Notes: generated by a model not told the origin, from the letters alone. Counted from the stretch's first letter, positions 14,087 to 23,471 are shown. The stretch: DNA of 64,000 nucleotides from Ascidiimonas sp046199005 (GCA_046199005.1 CP176050.1:3410001-3474000); one strand, 5' to 3'. Numbers and translations: made by a program.

Positions 14087-15028
14087 TTAGCTTATCGGAT
14101 GGAACTCATTTATAGCTTCGTGCAGACTTTCCAGATTGTTCTGCTTGTAACTTTCCGTTGAACTGATGTATTTATGGCCAGCGAGATACTGAACCTTTCT
14201 GATGTTAAATTGTTTCAGCCAGTTCGAGATTACCGAAGTCCGCAGATGGTTGATGTTTCCCGCCTTTTGGTTGATTGCCTTCAACCGTTTTACGATGCCC
14301 CTTTGCACAAGGTCGTTAAAGTGGTTTTGCGGTATCAATAGCTTTTCGCTGTGGACTTTGTTGTACTTCGCTATCTCTGGTCTGATTTCATTGATGTATT
14401 CCAACAAGTCCATTACTTGCCAGGGTTTGAGCTCCATTTCCCGGGCGTTGTTCCGTCGGGTACTCGGAACATAGATTTTGCCCTTGTAAAGCTCTAAATG
14501 TTCCAGCAAAAGACTTTTGAGATTGGTCGTGTTCAGTCCTTGATAAACGAGCAACCCTGTGATTACCTTGTTCCTTTTGGCACTTAGCTTTGCTTTGTAA
14601 TTACTGTATTTGCTAAAGTTTTCCGTTTCAAAACTGTAATATAAGTCTTCCAGTTCGTCAGCATCCAAAAGGTTGTACATTACTCGTTTTACCGTTCCTT
14701 TTACAGACACATCTTCTATTGGGTTATCCGCTCTTTTGTTTATTTCAATGAGGTAATTCAGGTAATTGCGCAACGTTACGATGTTATTGTTTACGGTCTG
14801 TACTTTGATGTTCTTTTGCTGTAAATATTTAATGTATCTCAAACAGGCTTTATAATCGATTTCAGATGCCTTAACCCTGTATTTTTTTGACCAAGCTGTA
14901 AATTCTTCAACTCTTTTTAAGTAGTGTTCTATCGTGGTTTTACTGTAATTATTTTCTATTAAATATTGCTCGTATTTACTCATTGATTTTCTATTTATAT
15001 TTTGGTATTCGTGAAGCTTCGCTTTCAT
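14087..15028 (-). CDS. tyrosine recombinase with altered catalytic residues
   Basis: 313-aa phage-integrase-fold protein: N-terminal SAM-like core-binding domain (YEQYLIENNYSKTTIEHYL...), then the catalytic domain. The Tyr nucleophile (SSTESYKQ) and the GH box (YLAGHKY) are present. However, the first catalytic Arg box (normally G-L/M-R-x2-E) reads QGLNTTNLK, and the H-x-L-R-H box reads NHLRTS, so the first Arg and both His positions are replaced. It starts 2 bases after the upstream recombinase stop. It is probably a non-catalytic or partner subunit in a two-recombinase module. Confidence 0.85.
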   Translation of the reverse strand: MKAKLHEYQNINRKSMSKYEQYLIENNYSKTTIEHYLKRVEEFTAWSKKYRVKASEIDYKACLRYIKYLQQKNIKVQTVNNNIVTLRNYLNYLIEINKRADNPIEDVSVKGTVKRVMYNLLDADELEDLYYSFETENFSKYSNYKAKLSAKRNKVITGLLVYQGLNTTNLKSLLLEHLELYKGKIYVPSTRRNNAREMELKPWQVMDLLEYINEIRPEIAKYNKVHSEKLLIPQNHFNDLVQRGIVKRLKAINQKAGNINHLRTSVISNWLKQFNIRKVQYLAGHKYISSTESYKQNNLESLHEAINEFHPIS

Positions 15029-15030
15029 CT

Positions 15031-15948
15031 TTATTCATCCTTTAAAATGTGCGTGTAAATCTGTGTGCTTTCTAAGGAGGCGTGTCCTAAAAATTGTTGT
15101 ATATCTTCTATTTTCATTCCTGCCTTTAAAAAATGCGTTGCGATGGAGTGGCGCAACATATGTGGCGTAATATTCTTGTTTTGCAGTTCTTCGCTATTAC
15201 TGGCTTTGATAATCATCTTTAAATCGTTCTCTATGGTGCAACCGCTTATTTTGGTGCTTCGTCTGCTGACAAAAACATAATCGCTTTCCGATGATTTTTT
15301 AAAGTCCAATCGTGCATCAAAAACGTAATCTTCGAGCATTCTTAAATTGTAATGATTAATTGGCACAAAACGCTCCTTGTAGTTCTTTCCCTTTCTAATA
15401 AATACACGCTGCTGATCCCAAAGAATATCGTTTAGCATTAGATGGAGTACTTCGTTTCTTCGCATGCCCAGACTATAGAGACACACCAATAAGGCTTTAT
15501 GCCTTGCTCTAAAGCGTGGGAGTGCATGGCTATGATCGGTAGCCTTGAACAAGGCTTTTACTTGTTCTGTGGTACAGTGCTTGAGTTTTTCATCTTCTAC
15601 CTTTTCTCTCTTGATATGCATCTTAAAAGGCTTCTTATGATGTTTGGAAAGGTAATCCTTAAACTTCTTTAAGCTACTTTGATGTGAGTTGAGATAGTTA
15701 TTACTCAGTGCTCCATTTCTGGTTTTGTTAGGTCGCTCTTTTAAGTAATCGTAATAGTTTTTAAGATGTTCCTTTTGGATGTAATCGACGTGATTGATGT
15801 TATGCTGTTCCAGCCAGTAGAAGAACTCACATAGCTGGTTTGGATAGTTCTTGCACATGCTTGCGCTTTGTCCCAACACGTCCAGCCATTCCTTAAAATC
15901 TTGTAAAAGGACTTTATAACTTGGGTTTTTTAGTGATGTTTTTTTCAT
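15031..15948 (-). CDS. tyrosine recombinase, XerC/D-like, complete active site
   Basis: 305-aa integrase with the full set of catalytic motifs: LGMRRNEVLHL (Arg I), HMLRHSIATHFL (His-x2-Arg II), FLGHASLESTQIYTHI (His and Tyr nucleophile). The core-binding domain occupies about residues 8-110. Catalyses strand exchange, presumably integration and excision of the module. It is the middle gene of the three-gene operon P-loop ATPase, recombinase, degenerate recombinase. Confidence 0.9.
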   Translation of the reverse strand: MKKTSLKNPSYKVLLQDFKEWLDVLGQSASMCKNYPNQLCEFFYWLEQHNINHVDYIQKEHLKNYYDYLKERPNKTRNGALSNNYLNSHQSSLKKFKDYLSKHHKKPFKMHIKREKVEDEKLKHCTTEQVKALFKATDHSHALPRFRARHKALLVCLYSLGMRRNEVLHLMLNDILWDQQRVFIRKGKNYKERFVPINHYNLRMLEDYVFDARLDFKKSSESDYVFVSRRSTKISGCTIENDLKMIIKASNSEELQNKNITPHMLRHSIATHFLKAGMKIEDIQQFLGHASLESTQIYTHILKDE

Positions 15949-16042
15949 GGGTCGGTTGCATTTTTGGGATTGATTTGCGAGTTACGTCTAACTGATTGAT
16001 TGTCATTTAGTAAACCTCGCAAAAACAAGGTTTGCGAGTTGG

Positions 16043-17575
16043 TTACGAGCTTGCGAGTTCCTTTGTACCCTTGATACGCTCAATACAGTTTTTTAATGCT
16101 TTGTCTATCTGCTTTTTAAGGTTGGTATATTCGCCAAGGTCAACAATTTCGTAAGCATAGCTTTTGGTTTTCGCCTTTACTCTTTGGATGTAGTTTTCCG
16201 TCAATAATTGTTTGTGATACCAACGCAATGTACTTTCCTTTATGCGTAGATTTCTTCTTATTTCGGCATTAGTAAAAGTGGTCTGGCTGTTCTTGATTAG
16301 ATAGTCTTTCAGGTTCTCTAAATGGTTTCGGCAAGCGCCTGTTAACGTATCACTTTTGCGTAGTAAAACATCCATAATCAGTTCGTTCGCTTCCTGGATA
16401 TCTTCGATGGTTGTCTCGATATACTCCTCGCCCGTAACTTCGTCGTACTTTTTGGGTCGTTGCCACTGACAATAAAAGGTTATCGCTTCAATAAATTGTA
16501 AATAATGGCTGTTGGTTCTTCTGGGTTTAAATACGGACTGCGGAAGCTCTAAAAATTCTGCATACGGATTGATAACCTTGATCGGCTTTAGCACTCGTTG
16601 CACGTTTTTGAGCAGTTCCCTGGCATTTATTTCGTCCTGCTCGTTTAATTTGCCTGCGGAGGCTCTCCGCTGGTACTGCATTATTTTTTTGTCCTGCTCC
16701 TCACTTTCATCGATGTATAAAAGGAAGCTACGGTTTGAGTTATCCTCGTAAATACTTTCCTGCGTGGTCGCTCCCGCAATGCAAACAGGACCTTCAACCG
16801 TTAGATGTATGGTTTTGGTCTCGCCTTTGGCGTTTTTGTGAACAACTGTTTTTGTAATACGCTTTTTACTGGCGATTTCACGAAGTGGATAAAGTACGCT
16901 CATTGCTCCATCCATGTCCTCGATGATGATGATTTTATGGCAGAGTTCTTTTTGTGCAAAGTAGTAGAGTGCATTTGCTGATAAGTTCGTTACTTCAATA
17001 ACATCTTCTTCCGGCATCAATGATGCAATCGAAGATTGTAAGTGTGTTTTTCCTGCTCCAGAACTGCCCAAGCTGATGCAATGCAAAGGGTTGTTTGTTT
17101 TCCTACTTGTGAAGATTAAGTACATCGTGAGCCTGTTATTTTCTTCGCCAATAACACCACTTTGACCAATCAATTTATTTGTCTTTTTAAGTAGGTCTTT
17201 AGACTTTAAAAATTTCTCTGCTTCCTTTATTTCAGTTGCTGATAGCTCTTTATAAAATGGTTGGTTGGCAATGGTTTCTTTTTCCACTAACAAAAATCTG
17301 TAGTTCTCCAGTTCCTTTGTGAGTTCCTGTAAAGTCCTGCGTACTACACTCGTTCCAATCTCCAAGCGTTCTGCTATTTTCCTAACCAGTTTTTCTATTT
17401 GGTTGTCGTTATATAAATCGATGCTTTGCCTAACTACGTTGAACTGCTTTGGTTTTTGTATGCTTAATGTTACTCGCAGACTTTCCATTTTGTTGGTCTT
17501 TAATCCTCCTAAAATGTGGATTTCTAAATGTTTTGTGATGTACTCGTAGTTGTTTGGATTGGCTGTGTCTAGCAT
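16043..17575 (-). CDS. P-loop ATPase/helicase-like protein of recombinase module
   Basis: 510-aa protein. An N-terminal region contains EIHILGGLKTNKMESLRVTL, a signature I associate with the long CHC2-zinc-finger/primase-type proteins of Bacteroidota mobile elements, here without the zinc finger and TOPRIM parts. The central ATPase has Walker A LGSSGAGKTHL (about residue 168) and a Walker B-like KIIIIEDMDG (about 215). A winged-helix C-terminus (TFTNAEIRRNLRIKESTLRWYHKQLL) probably binds DNA. Likely assists replication or transposition of the element. Starts at ATG 17575; the intergenic region to the divergent repressor is AT-rich. Confidence 0.7.
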   Translation of the reverse strand: MLDTANPNNYEYITKHLEIHILGGLKTNKMESLRVTLSIQKPKQFNVVRQSIDLYNDNQIEKLVRKIAERLEIGTSVVRRTLQELTKELENYRFLLVEKETIANQPFYKELSATEIKEAEKFLKSKDLLKKTNKLIGQSGVIGEENNRLTMYLIFTSRKTNNPLHCISLGSSGAGKTHLQSSIASLMPEEDVIEVTNLSANALYYFAQKELCHKIIIIEDMDGAMSVLYPLREIASKKRITKTVVHKNAKGETKTIHLTVEGPVCIAGATTQESIYEDNSNRSFLLYIDESEEQDKKIMQYQRRASAGKLNEQDEINARELLKNVQRVLKPIKVINPYAEFLELPQSVFKPRRTNSHYLQFIEAITFYCQWQRPKKYDEVTGEEYIETTIEDIQEANELIMDVLLRKSDTLTGACRNHLENLKDYLIKNSQTTFTNAEIRRNLRIKESTLRWYHKQLLTENYIQRVKAKTKSYAYEIVDLGEYTNLKKQIDKALKNCIERIKGTKELASS

Positions 17576-17659
17576 AATTATTATTTATATCTAAATGTAT
17601 ATCTAAATTTTATACAAATATATATTTAAAGATATAATTATACTAATTAAAATTTTACT

Positions 17660-17693
17660 TTGTTGTATAAATAAGCTTATACGATTACTTTTG
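17660..17693 (+). promoter_or_regulatory. promoter and operator of the XRE repressor gene
   Basis: A Bacteroidota-type -7 box TACTTTTG (17686-17693) is preceded by TTG at 17663-17665 (20-bp spacing, slightly long). The inverted repeat GTATAA-N6-TTATAC (17665-17682) sits between the boxes, where a bound repressor would block RNA polymerase. Further AT-rich direct repeats (ATATCTAAAT twice, about 17586-17610) lie towards the divergent ATPase operon. Confidence 0.5.
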
Positions 17694-17710
17694 ATATATA
17701 ATTCAGCCAT

Positions 17711-18076
17711 ATGAGTGATACAACAACTATAATAGCTAACAACGTAAAACAATTACGTGACCTTAAAGGACTTTCTCAAAAAGAGGTTTCTATGAGTGTT
17801 GGTATGCCACAAGGACAATATTCTCGTATTGAAAATGGTAAAGTGATGCCAACTATTCCAACACTTGAAAAAATTGCAGAAGTATTTGAGGTTTCTATTA
17901 TAGAGTTCTTTAAAACCAATAGTGAAGAAGATACTGTAAATATGCCTTTATTAGAGAAGATAAAAATTATTGATACTCTTGAAGCTGACGAGAAAGAAGC
18001 GCTCTTAAAATTGATTGATATGGCTGTGTCAAAGAAAAAACTAAAGGATAATTTGAGCAATCTTATTGCTTCTTAA
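17711..18076 (+). CDS. XRE-family transcriptional regulator
   Basis: 121-aa protein with a canonical HTH_3 domain at residues about 8-65 (VKQLRDLKGLSQKEVSMSVG, GQYSRIENGKVMPTIPTLEKIAEVF) and a C-terminal helical tail (EADEKEALLKLIDMAVSKKK), probably for dimerisation. Transcribed away from the ATPase/recombinase operon; likely represses both directions through the shared 135-bp intergenic region. Confidence 0.88.
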   Translation: MSDTTTIIANNVKQLRDLKGLSQKEVSMSVGMPQGQYSRIENGKVMPTIPTLEKIAEVFEVSIIEFFKTNSEEDTVNMPLLEKIKIIDTLEADEKEALLKLIDMAVSKKKLKDNLSNLIAS

Positions 18077-18084
18077 AAAGCATA

Positions 18085-18112
18085 AAAAACCACCTCGTTA
18101 GAAGTGGTTTTA
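18085..18112. terminator. bidirectional intrinsic terminator
   Basis: Stem AAAAACCAC / GTGGTTTT with a 10-base loop and flanking A/T runs. It serves the XRE gene (plus) and the RHS-immunity operon (minus), separating the mobile module from the parent RHS locus. Confidence 0.8.
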
Positions 18113-18134
18113 TTCATTTTTAAATTCTCTTATT

Positions 18135-18587
18135 TCAATCGTAATGGAATGAGTTTTTTCCAAAGAAAAAGCTATAGTCAGCTAAATATATTGTGGAAAA
18201 ATCAGATTTATCATAATTATCCTTTAAGTATTCTTTCTCATCGTTATTGCTTTCCAACAATAAAAATTCAATATCATCTTCTAAAAGATTTTCAAACTCA
18301 TGAGGTTTTAAAGAAGAATCAATAATACTTAATGTGTAGGAATCGTTTTTAGGGTTCCAAACAATATTGAACGAATGCTTGTGCTTATACTTTATGTAAT
18401 TTTTAGTTGGCGTAAGTAAACCATAATATTTATAAGGAACGACATAAGTACCACTTGGTCTTTTTAAAATGGTTATGTGTTTATTTCCCGTATTATCATT
18501 CTCAAAGCTCCTTTGAATTAATAATGGATAACAAGCGACCAAACATATAAGTGCAATTATAAGTATTAAAATTCGTTTAAATTTCAT
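18135..18587 (-). CDS. lipoprotein, candidate immunity protein of the parent RHS toxin
   Basis: 150-aa protein with signal peptide and lipobox (LIIALICLVACYP; Cys near residue 19), then a beta-rich soluble domain with acidic stretches (EFENLLEDDIEFLLLESNNDEKE). It starts 3 bases after the RHS stop. Unknown family; immunity assignment is by position. Acidic character and lipid anchor suggest it neutralises the toxin outside the cytoplasm. Confidence 0.6.
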   Translation of the reverse strand: MKFKRILILIIALICLVACYPLLIQRSFENDNTGNKHITILKRPSGTYVVPYKYYGLLTPTKNYIKYKHKHSFNIVWNPKNDSYTLSIIDSSLKPHEFENLLEDDIEFLLLESNNDEKEYLKDNYDKSDFSTIYLADYSFFFGKNSFHYD

Positions 18588-18590
18588 ATT

Positions 18591-21500
18591 CTAATTTTTA
18601 GGTCTGTTATGTGATAATGTGGCTTTTCCTCTATCATGACCAGCTTTTTGAGCAAGTGTACTTTGAGCACCTTCGGTAGTGTAGGAATCTTTAAACTCTA
18701 AAGCATTGAACATAGTTTTTGCTGCCCACCAACGAATCCTTGATTTCCCTGCAACCCAACCAGCTGCATAATTTCCACCATCTCTAGCTGAAGCATATAT
18801 TGGGACTACCTTTCCATTTTCATCAATTCTAGACCCAAAATAACTTCCTCTATGATGATATTCTCTATCATCTTTATCATGTTCAGCTACCCTTTTACCA
18901 TCAGAATCATAAACAACCTTTTTACCGTTTTCCCTACGTTTTAAATCTAAATCTTCATCAGTCTTTGCATTTCCCATATAATGCCATAATCCTACATCTG
19001 CACCGATAATCTCTTCATTAAGAAATTGCTCAACCTCTCTAGATGAAGTATCAATTACACCTTTCCAACCTTGCTGTGATTCATCATCCTGTTCGTCAGC
19101 ATTATAAAAAGAATACATAGTTAATGATTCTCCAATACTAATACCTGTATTATGAGCGTTACCATCTTCATCATAAGCTATAATGTAAATATTCTTATCA
19201 TCATCTTCTAAATCTCCGCCTACGACTTTATAAGTGCCATCTTCTTGAAGCACTACATGAGTTGACAAACCAGTTGGGTCACTAAAAAATATTGGGTTAT
19301 TCATAGCGTAATTATAAGGCGTCAAACTATAATCTAATTCAGCCAATGGGTCAATATTCATCCACCTACCTAAACTAGCATCATAGTTTCTTGCATGAAA
19401 ATCATGCCACCCAAGACCTAGTTCGTCCTGTTCCTCTTTACCACCAAACCCATAAGGATGGTCTGTACCATTGATAACGTTATTGTAGCCTTTATGTTTT
19501 AAGCCGAGTGGATAATAATTGTTCTCCTCAAGGATTTCAGAAGAAGCCTCGATTGTACCGTTGTTATTGAGGTCGCTGTACGATAGTCTAACGTTCCCTA
19601 AATGGTCTTTATATTGAAAAACGTAGTCGAACGATAAGATTTCTCCTGACGTCGAAATGACAGGTTCAATATAGCCCTCCACAGTATTAAAAAATTGCAG
19701 ATCTCCATCTTCATAAATGTAGTTGCCTGCATACTCTGTGCTCGTCAAAGAACTTTCTGCGGTATCGTTAACTATTTTTTTAAGTTTCATACCTACAGCG
19801 TCGTAAATATACGAAATTGTTCCGTCTGCCATGATGACCTGGGTTGGTAAATTTAAATGGTTATAGCTGATACTGGTGATTCCCTTATTATCATCCTTTA
19901 TCATATTTCCATTGGCATCATAAAGGTACTCCGTGGTAGTACTGGCGCCATCTTTAAATCCGTAGATGTTGTTTCCGCTATCTTGTACGCTTAACAGTTT
20001 GTTCCCGGCATCATAGCTGTAGGTAAGACCATCCATAAGATTGTAATCCCCTGGATTGCTTAGCTGTGGTTGCGCAACAACTGCACCTCGCCTGTTCAGC
20101 GTCTTTATATTCCCCATCTTATCGTAGGTGATTCCACTAACATCAAACACGCTAGTGGTGACTCCGATAGCATCGGTGATCCGGTTTAAAGCATCGTAGC
20201 TGTAATTATATTGTTTTATACTATTATCGGTATTATTGGTACGCCAACTGGTGCTGCTGATGTTTCCGTTGTACAGTGCATTACTTCCTTCATTATAATC
20301 GATTTGAAACGCAAACAGATCGCTTCCCAGGCTGTTTACGTCATTGATCTCTTTGAGCCAACCTCTAATATTGTACGTATAGTCAACCTGCTGTAGTGGG
20401 CTGGAAACGGTGTTTCCCACATTTTTGGTGACTAACTGGCCTATAGCATCGTAATTATTCTGGGACAGTACCTCTTCGACCCCGCTCCCGATCTGGTGGG
20501 TATGTCTGGTGACTCGCCCGGAATGGTCATAGGTAAACTTTTCAAGGGTAATAATGGCTGGGTTACTGCCCTTGGTATGGGTCGTAGTGGTTTGCAGTAC
20601 TTTGCCTGCAAAATCATACTGGGTCTCCACCACATCTCGTGTATCGAGGTAGCTGTTGTAACTGCCGTTCCAGATCACTCTGCCTTCGGTATCATACCCC
20701 ATTAGGGTAGTGATCCAATGACTTGTGCCGAGTACCCGGGTTTTGGTAGCCACCGGGAGTCCCTGTACATTACTTACCGTATTTGTGGGTAGCGTAAAGC
20801 CGGCCTTGTCGAAATGGGCATAGCTGTCGTAATAGTTGATATTGTATAGTTTTGAAATACCTATTGGTTTAGCCACATTGTCATAGTACAGGGCTTGTCC
20901 GTCAATGGTCAGAGCGGTACTTTGTCGGGTGACATATTCTACTGAAGCTCCATCTAAAACAGACTGTATGTAGGTTCGATCTCCAGAATTATTAATCTCG
21001 CCACTATATGCGACCCGACCAAAACCATCGTATTTGGTGAAAAGCCATTTATTTTGAGAAGTCAACAATGCATCTCGCGTAAGAACTGGTTGATCCAATT
21101 TGTTGTAGGTGATCTCTTCTACTCCTTTTCCCGGTATTTTCTTTTCGATCAATCGATTGCGGTGATCGTAGCGGTACTGGTAACAGAGTTCGGAAAGTTC
21201 GGTGGCTGAAACACCATTGGCAGTGTCTACTTTTGGTGGAAGTACATACGTCAAATTCCCGAAATCGTCATATACATAGTACGTATCGTGTGCTTCCACT
21301 ACACCATCTACTTTAGCCCAGGTTCGTTTTAGGATCACCCGGCCTTCTTTGTCGGTAAACTCTTCGGTGCTGTGTTCTTTACCGATACCTCCATCGTGGT
21401 TTTCATCATAGACCACATTTTTCATCAGTTCACCGGCTGCATAAAATGCTTCTGCCGGAATTTGAAGGGCGGGTACAAAATCGGGTGTGAGTGAAACCTG

Positions 21501-23471
21501 ATACTGGCGCACTTCGTTAGCGGTATTGGATGCATACGCAAATTTAATTTCATGACCGCTGCCTAATTTCCATGCTTCTCCGGGGGCGGCCTGCTTGAGG
21601 GTACGATTGATGGGAGAATCTTCCAACAGGGTCTCGCTATAAGGATTGGTATTGGCTGTAACTACGCCTACAAAGTCTTCGGGATAGGCTAGTTTGTAAT
21701 AGCCTTTGATGGCATCGGGCTGGGAGTTGGTGCGGTAGCTGCCCCGGTTACCGGTTGCCCGATACGGAAGGTATTGTTTGGTTTGCCTGCCAAAGGCATC
21801 GTAGTCGCTGTAGCTAACAATGTCATTGCGGTCGGGCGATTGCTTGATCCCGATCTGCTGGGTGGGTCGGCCCAATCCGTCAAAGTATTGTATGTTTTCT
21901 ATGAGATCGGCATTGTTTACCACCGTCGTACTGTTGATCTGGGTCATTGCCTTCTGCGGCAGCTGAGTGAAGATGTAATTCTGGTCGTTACTGGGAGTGA
22001 CCGGTATGTAGCCATCGGCGTTGCATCCGAAACTGTCACCGGGGGTCGACGGGCAGTTGTCCTGATTGTTGCTCACATAGCCTGAGGGTTGGGTGCATTG
22101 GGTAAGGGCATTATTAGGGTCTCCAAAACCGTCGCCGTCCTGATCTTCGTACCATAGGGTATTGGGATGCACCGAGGCGCTCCCGTCATTACAATCGGTG
22201 TTGTCGCGTACATAGTTGGCAGGGGCACTGCACTGGGTAAGGGTCTGAGAAGGGTTCCCGAAGCCGTCTGCATCGCTGTCGGCATACCATAGGGTATTGG
22301 GATTAAGGCTGTTGTCTGTATCGTTACAGTCTCCGGTACTGTCTACATATCCGGTGGGTTGGGTGCATTGGGTAAGGCTTACGTTGCTATCTCCAAAGCC
22401 GTCTCCATCCTGATCGCGGTACCAGTTTTTGTTAGGGTTGATACTGGCATTGCTGTCGTTGCAGTCCTGATTGTTTTGTATGTATCCGCTGGGTTGGGTG
22501 CATTGGGTAAGGGTATTGCCGGGGTTGCCGTAGCCATCGCCATCGGCATCCCGATACCAAAGGGTCTGAGGGTTGATGCCGGCATCGGTGTCGTTGCAAT
22601 CCTGATTGTTGGTGAGGTACCCCTGAGGTTGCTCGCTTTGATAAACGGAATTGCCGGGGTTGCCATAGCCATCACCATCGGCATCACGGTAGAAGGTGCT
22701 AGGGGCAATGTTGATAATCAAATCGGTACTATCGTCGTAATCATCGTCATTGAGTACATAGCCCACGGGTGGGTTGCATTGGTTAACGGAGACGTTGGGA
22801 TCACCAAAGCTGTCGTCGTCACTGTCCCGGTACCAGGTGGTGACCTGACTGATGCTGGCATTGCTGTCGTTGCAATCGGTATTGTTGGCGACATAGCCAC
22901 TGGGTTGGGTACATTGGCTTACGGTGACGGCATTGTTACCGAAACCATCCCCATCGGCATCGCGGTACCAGACGGTATCGGGGTTGATAGTGGCGTTGCT
23001 GTCGTTGCAATCCTGATTGCTGAGTACATACCCCGCGGGTTGGGTACAGCGGGTAATATACACGGAGGGGTTACCATACCCGTCTGCGTCAGCATCCTGA
23101 TACCAGCGGGTATTGGGATTGATCGCTGCGCTGCTGTCGTTGCAATCGGTATTATCGCGAATGTAACCGGTGGGTTGGGTACACTGGATGATCGAGTTAC
23201 CGGGGTCGCCAAAGGTGTCATTGTCGTTATCGCGGTACCAGCGGGTGGTGGGGTTGATGGTAGCATCGTTATCGTTACAGTCCTGATTGTTGGTGACATA
23301 CCCGCTGGAGGGATAGGTGATATAGGGAGCGGTAGGACTGCCCCAGCCGTCACCATCGCCGTCGTAATAGTAGTAGGTAGTGCCGCCACCGCCACTACTG
23401 CCGCCGCCTAGCTGGGCGAAGGAAATACCGCTGGTGAATAGGGTTATATAGAGTAAAAACCGAAGTTTCAT
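18591..23471 (-). CDS. secreted RHS polymorphic toxin with ten MopE-like metal-binding repeats
   Basis: 1626 aa. Signal peptide (MKLRFLLYITLFTSGISFA), then a Gly/Ser-rich linker and ten ~45-residue repeats (about 32-470) of the type WYRDADGDGFGNP...CTQPxGY...DCND, matching the putative metal-binding MopE family. Then YD/RHS repeats (about 500-1300), with DHLGNVRLSYSD and YDASLGRWMNIDPLAE, and the DPTGL motif near 1400. The toxin tip is about 222 aa (18591-19260) and contains WHYMGNA, YASARDGGNYAAGWVAGK and KAGHDRGKAT. The tip recalls the polymorphic toxin type 44 group, but I am not certain. Eleven bases separate it from the upstream SpvB-like gene. The mature protein probably displays a fibre-like RHS shell outside the cell. 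Confidence 0.85.
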   Translation of the reverse strand: MKLRFLLYITLFTSGISFAQLGGGSSGGGGTTYYYYDGDGDGWGSPTAPYITYPSSGYVTNNQDCNDNDATINPTTRWYRDNDNDTFGDPGNSIIQCTQPTGYIRDNTDCNDSSAAINPNTRWYQDADADGYGNPSVYITRCTQPAGYVLSNQDCNDSNATINPDTVWYRDADGDGFGNNAVTVSQCTQPSGYVANNTDCNDSNASISQVTTWYRDSDDDSFGDPNVSVNQCNPPVGYVLNDDDYDDSTDLIINIAPSTFYRDADGDGYGNPGNSVYQSEQPQGYLTNNQDCNDTDAGINPQTLWYRDADGDGYGNPGNTLTQCTQPSGYIQNNQDCNDSNASINPNKNWYRDQDGDGFGDSNVSLTQCTQPTGYVDSTGDCNDTDNSLNPNTLWYADSDADGFGNPSQTLTQCSAPANYVRDNTDCNDGSASVHPNTLWYEDQDGDGFGDPNNALTQCTQPSGYVSNNQDNCPSTPGDSFGCNADGYIPVTPSNDQNYIFTQLPQKAMTQINSTTVVNNADLIENIQYFDGLGRPTQQIGIKQSPDRNDIVSYSDYDAFGRQTKQYLPYRATGNRGSYRTNSQPDAIKGYYKLAYPEDFVGVVTANTNPYSETLLEDSPINRTLKQAAPGEAWKLGSGHEIKFAYASNTANEVRQYQVSLTPDFVPALQIPAEAFYAAGELMKNVVYDENHDGGIGKEHSTEEFTDKEGRVILKRTWAKVDGVVEAHDTYYVYDDFGNLTYVLPPKVDTANGVSATELSELCYQYRYDHRNRLIEKKIPGKGVEEITYNKLDQPVLTRDALLTSQNKWLFTKYDGFGRVAYSGEINNSGDRTYIQSVLDGASVEYVTRQSTALTIDGQALYYDNVAKPIGISKLYNINYYDSYAHFDKAGFTLPTNTVSNVQGLPVATKTRVLGTSHWITTLMGYDTEGRVIWNGSYNSYLDTRDVVETQYDFAGKVLQTTTTHTKGSNPAIITLEKFTYDHSGRVTRHTHQIGSGVEEVLSQNNYDAIGQLVTKNVGNTVSSPLQQVDYTYNIRGWLKEINDVNSLGSDLFAFQIDYNEGSNALYNGNISSTSWRTNNTDNSIKQYNYSYDALNRITDAIGVTTSVFDVSGITYDKMGNIKTLNRRGAVVAQPQLSNPGDYNLMDGLTYSYDAGNKLLSVQDSGNNIYGFKDGASTTTEYLYDANGNMIKDDNKGITSISYNHLNLPTQVIMADGTISYIYDAVGMKLKKIVNDTAESSLTSTEYAGNYIYEDGDLQFFNTVEGYIEPVISTSGEILSFDYVFQYKDHLGNVRLSYSDLNNNGTIEASSEILEENNYYPLGLKHKGYNNVINGTDHPYGFGGKEEQDELGLGWHDFHARNYDASLGRWMNIDPLAELDYSLTPYNYAMNNPIFFSDPTGLSTHVVLQEDGTYKVVGGDLEDDDKNIYIIAYDEDGNAHNTGISIGESLTMYSFYNADEQDDESQQGWKGVIDTSSREVEQFLNEEIIGADVGLWHYMGNAKTDEDLDLKRRENGKKVVYDSDGKRVAEHDKDDREYHHRGSYFGSRIDENGKVVPIYASARDGGNYAAGWVAGKSRIRWWAAKTMFNALEFKDSYTTEGAQSTLAQKAGHDRGKATLSHNRPKN
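22040..23380 (-). repeat. ten tandem ~135-bp coding repeats (MopE-like)
   Basis: Ten in-frame units with conserved D-x-D-x-D-G-x-G and D-C-N-D positions. Unit 5 departs most (DDDYDD replaces the Cys-containing end, plus two extra residues), and unit 10 ends in a thrombospondin-like QDNCPSTPGDS. The repeats also explain long spurious frames on the opposite strand (for example 22359-23411). Confidence 0.8.

Noticed and set aside
22040..23380. CRISPR-like regular repeats
   Set aside because: The ~135-bp units are in-frame protein repeats with diverging codons, not identical short repeats with unique spacers.
22359..23411. 350-codon plus-strand frame opposite the RHS gene
   Set aside because: It arises from the periodic D/G-rich MopE-like repeats of the real minus-strand gene; its translation is a low-complexity Val/Ala/Ile/Gly sequence with no domain.
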